Assembly: GCA_963932465.1 (NCBI GenBank)
Contig: OZ010786.1
Location: 534,629,073-534,693,072 of the forward strand
DNA from: Maratus speciosus
Taxonomy: Eukaryota > Arthropoda > Arachnida > Araneae > Salticidae
Direction: 5' to 3'
Length of the DNA stretch: 64,000 bases
Shown: positions 56,958-64,000 of the stretch, piece after piece
Position numbering within the stretch: the stretch's first letter is position 1
Layout: every line of letters begins with the position of its first letter
The notes under the pieces: model-generated
The model's database searches: none
Seen by the model: only the letters and a program-made list of their open reading frames with translations
Told to the model about the DNA's origin: nothing
Program-made: the position numbers and the translations under genes

Positions 56958-58592
56958 ATAGTGTATGGATGTACCAATAGTTATAATTTACCATGTATAG
57001 TGGACACTGGATCCACTACGGCAATATTACCCCTCAAATTTGTTAAAGAACTAAATGCTAAAATTGAAACTATACCTACAGTTATTATTGGTCAGACAAA
57101 AGGGGTGTTAAAAATAAATCAAAAATGTAAAATTTCTCTAAAAGTGGGTAAAATTACCAAATGTGTTAACTTTTTAGTGTGTAATACTAATTTGGAGTAT
57201 GCTATTTTGGATTTAAGCGAATGTTCTAAATTTAATTTAACTATAGATTGTAGAAATTGTACTGTAAAACAAGGAAGAAAAATTATAAATAAGAGTATAT
57301 CCATACATAATGAGAAATCTCTTTATTTTCATACTGTAGATATGAATAAAGTGCAACAAGAGAATGATTTGGTAGCAATTGATTGTGATGAGAATTTGAA
57401 TTTATATAATGATGATAATGTAATAATCGCTAATGAGATTAGTGAAACTTTGAATTTATGTAAGAATGATAACGAATTACCATCTAGTTGTGAAAATTAT
57501 ATGACTACTCAGGACTTTTTTGAGAATGATAGAAATGATTATAATGTGCAACCTGATTATGGACAGTTCATAACTTCTCAAAATTTTCGCGATGTTAATA
57601 ATTCTGATTCAGATTTAATTGGGGATTTAAATTTAATTCAAAATGATGATTTAAGGGAGATAGTTCAAAATTATAGGGATATTTTTGCAAAACATAAATA
57701 TGATGTGGGTATGATTAATATTGAGCCACAACGCGTTCTTCTAAATTCTGACCTACCTGTATCTTTGAGGCCCTACAGAACTTCCCCCTTAGAAGAAAAA
57801 GAAATAAAAAGTCAAATCCAATCTTTATTAGCAGCTGGACTCATAAAAGAAAGCAATAGCCCATATTCTGCCCCTATCACTTTAGCTATGAAAAAAGAAG
57901 GCAAAAAGACCCGATTATGTATAGACTATAGGAAATTAAATTCAATAATTAAAAATGATGCAGAACCCTTGCCCCGTATCGATGAAATTTTAGATAAATT
58001 GAGTAGTGCTCAGTACTTTTCAACTTTAGACTTAGCCTCTGGCTACTGGCACATACCAATACATCCAGCTGATACCGAAAAATTAGCTTTTGCTAGCAAC
58101 TTTGGCCTCTTTGAATGGCTAGTTCTTCCGTTCGGTATAAAAACAGGCCCCCCAATATTCAATAGAACTATTAGAAGGATCCTTAACAAATATAAAATAG
58201 ATTTCGCGTGTCACTATTTTGATGATATTATAATATTCTCCTCCTCTCTAGAAGAACACTTAAAACACTTAACTCAAATCTTTGAAATCTGTAAATTAGA
58301 AAATATTAAACTTAAACTTTCTAAATGTAAATTAAGCCAAAATAAAATTAATTTCTTGGGCTACGAAGTCACCAATGGGACTTTAATTCCAGCTAATGCA
58401 AATATTGAGACCATTCAAAAATTAATACCCCCCTCTAATGTTAAAGAATTACAACGATTTTTAGGTTCTATTAATGTATACCATAAATTCATAGACAAAT
58501 ATGCTGAAATTAGATACCCCTTAATAAATTACTTAGAAAAAACACAATATGGGAATGGAACTCAGAATGTCAGGATTCTTTTGAAAAACTAA
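56952..58592 (+). CDS. pol: Gypsy pol part 1: protease and reverse transcriptase
   Basis: Same frame as gag, directly after its TGA. Aspartic protease comes first, with the active site DTGS at 57003-57014 and a hydrophobic ILDL-type flap end about 85 residues later. A variable Asn/Asp-rich linker follows, then the reverse transcriptase: entry region (RPYRTSPLEEKEI, IKESNSPYSAPI), RLCIDYRKLN, FSTLDLASGYWHI, and the catalytic YFDD at 58215-58226, where YVDD or YLDD would be more usual. The thumb/connection follows (FLGYEVTNG, LQRFLGSINVYHKFI). After about codon 530 the true frame is lost in an A6 run near 58537-58542 and the last residues to 58592 are out of frame. Confidence 0.9.
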   Translation, partial: QLIVYGCTNSYNLPCIVDTGSTTAILPLKFVKELNAKIETIPTVIIGQTKGVLKINQKCKISLKVGKITKCVNFLVCNTNLEYAILDLSECSKFNLTIDCRNCTVKQGRKIINKSISIHNEKSLYFHTVDMNKVQQENDLVAIDCDENLNLYNDDNVIIANEISETLNLCKNDNELPSSCENYMTTQDFFENDRNDYNVQPDYGQFITSQNFRDVNNSDSDLIGDLNLIQNDDLREIVQNYRDIFAKHKYDVGMINIEPQRVLLNSDLPVSLRPYRTSPLEEKEIKSQIQSLLAAGLIKESNSPYSAPITLAMKKEGKKTRLCIDYRKLNSIIKNDAEPLPRIDEILDKLSSAQYFSTLDLASGYWHIPIHPADTEKLAFASNFGLFEWLVLPFGIKTGPPIFNRTIRRILNKYKIDFACHYFDDIIIFSSSLEEHLKHLTQIFEICKLENIKLKLSKCKLSQNKINFLGYEVTNGTLIPANANIETIQKLIPPSNVKELQRFLGSINVYHKFIDKYAEIRYPLINYLEKTQYGNGTQNVRILLKN

Positions 58593-59263
58593 AAAATGCC
58601 TTAATTGCAAAACCAATCCTCAAAATTTATGACCCAAAATTGCCCCTCCACATGTTTGTAGACGCCTCTCAGGTAGCGGTGGGTGCAGTTCTAAAACAAC
58701 CTGATAAAGATAATTTCTTACATCCTATTGCTTACCATTCTAGAATTTTGAAGAGTTATGAGCAAAATTATTTTATAACCGAGCTAGAGTGTTTAGCAAT
58801 TATAGATACTCTTGATAAATTCTATCACTATTTCCATGGAGTCAACTTTACAATCCATACCGATCACGCATCTCTAGTATGGTTGAAGAGCGTTAAGAAC
58901 TTAAGAGGTAGACTTTTTAGGTGGTCACTTAAACTTAGCATGTTTGATTACGAGATTAAGTATGAGAGGGGTTCAACAAATGTCGAAGCAGATATGTTGT
59001 CTCGAAATCCTGTTGCTTACTTCAATCAACATGTAAGTTTATTGTTGGACAGAAAAGAAATCATAGAGATGCAAAACAAGGATAATGTCTGTGATAAGAA
59101 ATATAAAAAAGAAAATGGGATTATTATAATTCAGAGAAAGGGATTCAAAAAAATAGTAGTACCAATGTCATTGAGGAAAAAATTACTCCATATTGCTCAT
59201 GATAATTTTGGACATTTAGGAATCCAAAAAATGCTTAACTTAATATCCCCTAACTATTATTGA
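58547..59263 (+). pseudogene. pol: Gypsy pol part 2: RNase H and integrase N-terminus
   Basis: Continues pol in the -1 frame after the A6 run. It begins WEWNSECQDSFEKLKNAL (the end of the connection domain), then RNase H with MFVDAS (first Asp), ELECLAI (Glu), HTDHASL (second Asp) and EADMLSR (last Asp region). It runs into the zinc-binding HHCC part of integrase (HDNFGHLG). The frame stops at TGA 59261-59263 in NYY*PNM, where related elements have Trp, so TGG to TGA is likely. An ATG at 58640 is within RNase H and is not a natural start. Confidence 0.9.
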
Positions 59264-60289
59264 CCTAATATGACTATAGACATAACACAATTTGTTAAAC
59301 ATTGCGACACCTGTCAAAAAAATAAAAAACAAAAACAAAAAAGATTTGGCTTGTTACAAGCTATGCCAGCCACAGATCAACCTTTTGAATGTCTTTCTAT
59401 TGATACTGTGGGTGGATTTAACTATTACAACTCAACAAAAAAATTCTTACACATAATAATAGATCACGCAACTAGATTTGTTTGGGCTTTTCCTTCTAAA
59501 AATGTTACTACTGAAGCATATACAAACTGTTTAAAGCAAATTTTTAATGTTCAAACACCTCAAAAAATACTGAGTGATAGAAACAAAGCTTTTAGGTCTC
59601 CAAGATTCAAAAAATTCCTCAGAAAACATCATGTTCAACAACGTTTTACATCATCACACCATCCACAGACCAATGGGAAGGTAGAGCGCGTTAATCAGAC
59701 AATAGTTACCAGGCTTAAATGTAAAGTCAATTCCACTTCTTCTAAAATACCTTGGACAAGATTATTAGACCAAGTAATTCAAGAATACAATAATACCCCG
59801 CATTCCATAACTAAATTCCCACCTGCCTACTTATTTTATGGTCAATTACCCTATCAATCTCCTTTAAAACAAAACTACTATCCTACTGTCAGTAAATCAC
59901 TCAACATTGCAAAAGCGCGAACTCGTGAATTTCATCTTAAAAGTAAAAGACTATATGATAGAAATTTTGTTGAATCCCCATTAAAAATACAAGATTCTGT
60001 AATTTATGAAGAATTTAAGTATCCTAACACTCGAAAATTAGAACCTACTTTCTCAGGACCATATAAAATTATAAATAAACTTTCTGAAGTAACTTATGAA
60101 ATAGATCAATTTAATTATGAGACAGGACTAAATTCAGTTATTGTACACGTTTCTAAATTAAGACCCTATTTTTCACCAAATGATTTCAGAATGTTTCATG
60201 AGCAACCCATAAAACAAACAAAACCACAACCAACATCACCACCACAATTGCCATCACAAACTCAAACTAAAGTAAAAACCATAGATTAA
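59264..60289 (+). pseudogene. pol: Gypsy pol part 3: integrase core and C-terminus
   Basis: Same frame as part 2, directly behind the nonsense codon. CDTCQK completes the HHCC zinc finger. The catalytic triad is visible: Asp in CLSIDTVGG, Asp in ILSDRNKAF and Glu in GKVERVNQ, with 35 residues between the last two (D,D35E). A C-terminal GPY/F-like module follows (LEPTFSGPYKIINKLSE) and then a Gln/Pro/Thr-rich tail to the TAA. No chromodomain is recognised. Apart from the upstream defects this portion is intact. Confidence 0.9.
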
Positions 60290-61916
60290 ATTTTAATTCT
60301 TTAAATGTCTTTATTACATTAGTTTTCAACATTGCCAGGTATGACCTTGGGGCGCCACGAGGATATTACTTGTTTTGGGGAGTTTTGGGGATTAAGTAGA
60401 CAATCTATGCAGGCATAGGATGTGTATTTGATTTTGGGAGTTTTCAGATTGATGTTGAAAAATAAAAATAAATATTTGTAATTCTATATCAAGTTTATAT
60501 CAAAATAAAATATATTTATTTTATTCCATTGTCTTAACCAATTGTTTACAAAAACAGTAAGAATTGATAATATTATTATAATAATATAAACATAGAAAAC
60601 TGATAATTGTGATGAGATTTTGTAGTGATTGTGTAGCAATAGAAAATTTAGTACATAAACAAATTATCTTTTATTCCTATTTATTTTCTTTATTTTACCA
60701 TTCTAAGTTTATCAAATGCACGTCTATTCATCAAGAGTAACAGAGAGATAAATTATTGTAAAGAAATACTGGTTGAGAGTCCACTTTCTAAATATTTAGA
60801 GTTAAATTTATTTGGACTTTGGAATTATTATTATTATTTTTTTTAATGTTTCGACTGGCAAAAATACTTTCTTATATAAGTAAAAAATAAGAAAATTATT
60901 AATTGCTATGTATTATTTTTATCCTCAACTATTATTTTCCGTGTCAATAAGTAAACAATCTGTGATATTTTCTTAGAATATAATATTGTTATTAAGTATT
61001 ATTATTGCTATTATTCAAGTATACTGTTGAGAATTTTATTATTATGATTATGAATTGAAAGTATTATATTATTTATTGAAAGATTCATTATTTATTAAAG
61101 AAAAAGGAAACATAACTTATAAGTGAAAAGTTATGATATTAACTAAGACAAAGTTAAGAAGTTTTAAAAGATGGTGAGTCCCAATTAAAATGGGAAAAGG
61201 AGTTCAAAAAAGTAGTTGATAAACAAACGTTAAAAGGTAGTTGAATAACTACTAGGAATTTGTTTATTAAAATAAAACTACTATTGTGATGACAAATAGT
61301 ATTTAAACATAATGTAAAGAGTTTAACAGGCAGAGTAGTCGAAACAAATTTAGTAAAAAATATTTATTGCAGCTGAACTTTTTACTTAAGGACTGTATCA
61401 CTATTTTTGCTAAAGGACTTTTATGACCTACGAACTGATTAAGCCAATGGGACTTAAAATTTTACTTGAAGTAAATAAAGTGTTAAGCATTAATGGATTG
61501 GAAATATGTTTGTGATAAGAGAAATGGAAATACGCTAAATTTCCATAAGATAAAAGAATTTGTTGTTAGTTATTACTATAGTTTTATTATTTCTTATTAT
61601 TTATTTCTTATTGTATTTATACTTATTCTTTATTTATTAGTGTGTTTATATTTTCCTATGCACTTACAAATGGTAAGTGATGTTGTAACCATTATTTGTG
61701 TTCTTTTACAGGGGAAATGCTCTCAGCTAAATTTAAATGCTCTTAGTATTTTTTCTTTCTCTTGCATTGCTAAATTTTACTTTTCCATCTCTTCGCTGGC
61801 GTCTCTAAAATTTTCAATACTCAAAAATCAACTTCCAAATTTATTACAAGTCTGTTGTCTGAAATTGTAGTTAATTAACCACAAAATTCATACAAAGTCT
61901 TTGGCGAGGGGGGATA
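60290..61916 (+). other. Gypsy 3' region between integrase and LTR
   Basis: 1.6 kb, mostly A+T-rich with no envelope gene recognised. A 125-codon frame at 61493-61870 starts with ATG and has a strongly hydrophobic segment (about residues 27-55) but no conserved motif; I do not call it a gene. The polypurine tract GGCGAGGGGGGA lies at 61903-61914, immediately before the LTR. Confidence 0.6.
61903..61914 (+). promoter_or_regulatory. Gypsy polypurine tract
   Basis: GGCGAGGGGGGA directly upstream of the 3' LTR start, the expected plus-strand primer position. Confidence 0.75.
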
Positions 61917-62977
61917 ATATTACAAAATTTAAATTTTTGTGCCAAATTTAAAGTATTTTATGTAAATTTTCCTTTTTCAGTAATATTCCGTATATTATAC
62001 CGGCTTATTAAATTAAAACCCTAGTCTATTAATCTCTGAGATCTTAATTCATATTTATTCCAAATTGCGTAAATCTAAAAAATGGCTCGATTATTTATAT
62101 TTCTTTAATAAACCTTTTATTATTTAAATTCCTATTAAATCCCAGTATATCATATTCCCCTTAAATCTTTATTTAACTGCTAAAATATTATTCTGTCTTA
62201 AAGAAAAACCCTACTTATTTCAATTTATTCTTTTATTTAAAATATCCAGGTGTAATTAAAATATTTCAAAGATTAAAACTTCGCAGACATAAATTTATTT
62301 CTTTTATCGTCTGAAGAGGGAAAAAAGGGTTATTTTTGCATAATCTCGACTACAGATTTTAACCTTTGTTTATGCTTTAGATAGCTGTTGCGAGGATATA
62401 AGAATTTTCTAGAACAGTCTTTTCAGCAGAGTATAAATACGGATGGCGGGAATCAGAGAGATGGCATATGGCATAAAGGATATAGCATATAGGAGTAGAT
62501 GGGCTGTGAGCTTAGAAGCTTTTTAGTTTTTAGCATGTAGAGGTGAACGTGGTGGATTGCAGTCGTAGCAAACTGGATATTCAATGTGATTGCTCGATGG
62601 AGGTAGTAAAACGTTGGATGAATACTGTTTATTATGTGAGTAGAATGAGGAAGCAACGGTATCGTAATGGGTGATAGATGTTAGATATTAACGGATTAAA
62701 GACTAGACGGCTGTCAAGAGATGGAATGTTTTTAAACTAATTGTGACAAGAAGAATAGACTTTATTCTTTTTACCATGGAAGGAGAGAGCATCTTCCCTA
62801 GATTTAATCGAGAGTGTGGAAATAAAGTGAATAATGTTCCAAGCGACTGCCTTATGTTAATTCTTCATTTTTCTTTATTATTTTAAAACCATTCGGCTGC
62901 TACCTGTGTTGTTTAGGAAAGGAAACCCTCATTTTTTTCGACAATACCAACTATTTGCCGTCAGTCAAAATGTCACA
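61917..62977 (+). repeat. 3' LTR, intact
   Basis: 1061 bp, ATATTACAAAATTTAAATTT to CAGTCAAAATGTCACA; uninterrupted counterpart of the 5' LTR. TATAAATA at 62432-62439, AATAAA at 62821-62826. Confidence 0.9.
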
Positions 62978-63744
62978 TATTCACATATACAATTATATAT
63001 ATTAATTTTTACTAATTATTAAAAGAAATTATAGTAAAAAATATTTTTGACACATTCATAAATTATCTTTATTATTAAAATCTTTTCGATGATCTAATTA
63101 ATCATGTTATACATTTGAAATCCATAATTATCAATCGTCGCAGGTTATAATTTTTTACATACAGCCACCCTATACCCTAGATATAATTCTTATATTTCAT
63201 GTTTACTTTGCTTTCTTTCCCTTCACATTTTCCAGCCTTGTGATTTGATTGTAAAAATAAGTATTCAAATTCAATTTGCTACCAAAACCGAATTTCAAAC
63301 GTTTAACGGATAATTCCGAATAAGAAGTTTGTTTATTTTGCCATGTTATTTCATGCCTGTTACACATGGAAATCTCTAAAAGTAAAGTATAAACATATAG
63401 ATGAATATACACAATACATTCAAATTCATAGCTTTGTCTGTAAATCTCATTTTATGTAATTTACATATTTATTTTGTTACATCAATTATATTGTTTTGTT
63501 AAAAATATATTTTCTATAAAAATTTTACAAATGCAGCACGGTGTTCTAAGTACATTTTACATGATTCAGGGAACGTAGACAAAATTAGAAAGTGTCAATT
63601 AAAAAAAAATAGCGGCAGGACTATTTCACTAATACAATCTTAATCCTTAACATACATTCTGTGTAAAAAGTTAGCTGAGTTTTAAATAAGAAGAAAAAAA
63701 TATTCATTTGCAAAATTTATTTTGATGCCTTAAAAGTTCAATAG
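62978..63744. other. A+T-rich sequence, no gene seen
   Basis: A minus-strand open frame at 63203-63412 has no recognisable product. Nothing else visible. Confidence 0.5.
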
Positions 63745-63968
63745 CTCCCTATATAGTCGAATACAATTAAACCGCGTTTGACCCAAATCTCCATATATTT
63801 TCTATCAAACACGTAGAGGTATGGCCTCTAGCTCCCTATTCGAATTTCTTTCTATGCCCTCAATTATATCAAACTGTCGTCTTCGATGTGATTATTTTGA
63901 CTTCTGAAACACGAAAAGTCACACAGGGCAATATCAGGCGAGCAGATCTGCTTGATAGATGATATTTG
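63745..63968 (-). pseudogene. mariner transposase C-terminal relic
   Basis: On the minus strand ICSPDIALCDFS (about 63955-63917) corresponds to the SPDLAPCDFF region holding the third catalytic Asp of mariner (DD34D). In a second frame RRRQFDIIEGIERNSNRELE (about 63883-63824) and AIPL follow, matching the conserved mariner C-terminal RGxxF.TIEEIQ..S..EL..IP part. Stops and a frameshift make it dead. The element probably extends beyond the window edge. Confidence 0.8.
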
Positions 63969-64000
63969 TTGCTTTTTGGTCAAAAATAAAACCGGTTATA

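Larger units (their letters stand above)
52384..62977 (+). mobile_element. Ty3/gypsy LTR retrotransposon, nearly complete
   Basis: Two LTRs of about 1060 bp bracket gag, protease, reverse transcriptase, RNase H and integrase in Ty3/gypsy order, all on the plus strand. The LTR copies differ at only about ten positions by eye, so integration is recent. Coding damage: a TGA between gag and pol (56949), a one-base frameshift near 58540 and a TGA in integrase (59261). The 5' LTR is interrupted by a 2.1-kb insert. There are 1.6 kb of mostly non-coding sequence between integrase and the 3' LTR. The insertion is in a (TA)n tract, which hides the target duplication. Confidence 0.95.

Noticed and set aside
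58530..58550. A6 run at the pol frame change as a programmed -1 frameshift site
   Set aside because: In the zero frame the bases read GAA AAA ACA, which does not give the X XXY YYZ heptamer, and the site is inside the RT-RNase H connection where no programmed shift is expected. A one-base indel is simpler.
61665..61715. GTAAGT donor and TTTTACAG acceptor as a small intron in the gypsy 3' region
   Set aside because: The interval is only about 40 bp, shorter than most animal introns, and no coding frame demands it.
1..64000. CRISPR arrays, bacterial operons, tRNA genes
   Set aside because: Sequence character is eukaryotic; the direct repeats found are transposon-internal units without CRISPR spacing, and no tRNA cloverleaf or B-box (GGTTCGAATCC type) was found by eye.

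Overview
The window is A+T-rich, repeat-dominated nuclear DNA of an animal, most likely an arthropod. Grounds: Tc1, mariner, hAT-like, Merlin and piggyBac-like DNA transposons side by side, a BEL/Pao fragment, a Ty3/gypsy element, and insect-type repeats with an ACCGACTTCAAAAA motif. I cannot name the species. There is almost no host gene content. The only good host candidate is a partial first coding exon on the minus strand at the left edge (1-212). A GC-rich island (about 987-1320) may be an upstream exon or promoter of the same gene. All other recognisable coding sequence belongs to mobile elements.

Layout. 2065-5802 is a three-deep nest of elements with 8-bp target duplications; the innermost carries a decayed transposase of a family I recognise but cannot name. 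7154-8687 is a complete Tc1-type transposon with an intact 346-residue DD34E transposase. 10.6-18.8 kb holds small elements (TTAA-flanked MITE, inverted-repeat MITE, tandem duplication, 5S rRNA-like sequence, one AGGGTTTCG-type element). 19.1-26.6 kb is a dense Merlin-type nest: a transposase relic plus four MITE families, repeatedly inserted into each other with 8-bp duplications. 27.4-33.9 kb has a Pif1/Helitron-type helicase relic, a foldback, GC-rich hAT-like ends, an 869-bp palindrome with TA flanks, and a TTAA-flanked element with a zinc-finger transposase tail.

33.9-45.4 kb is mostly featureless A+T-rich DNA with a Tigger-like MITE, degenerate tandem repeats, an AGGTGCGTTCG-type element and a Tc1-type MITE. 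45430-49697 is a Tc1-like transposon whose transposase was split by a 2.66-kb palindromic element of the same family as the innermost element of the first nest. 51.5-52.05 kb is a BEL/Pao fragment. 52384-62977 is a nearly complete Ty3/gypsy retrotransposon with almost identical LTRs; its 5' LTR was later interrupted by a 2.1-kb insert built of about 0.3-kb tandem units. The window ends in a mariner transposase relic.

The points I find most worth pursuing are: the 8-bp-TSD transposase family present twice, once as a palindromic dimer; the gag-UGA-CAA-CUA-pol junction of the gypsy element, which matches a known readthrough context; the tandem Merlin MITE pair joined by five bases; and three unrelated repeat families sharing one unusual architecture. 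All boundaries and matches were read by eye; no search was run.
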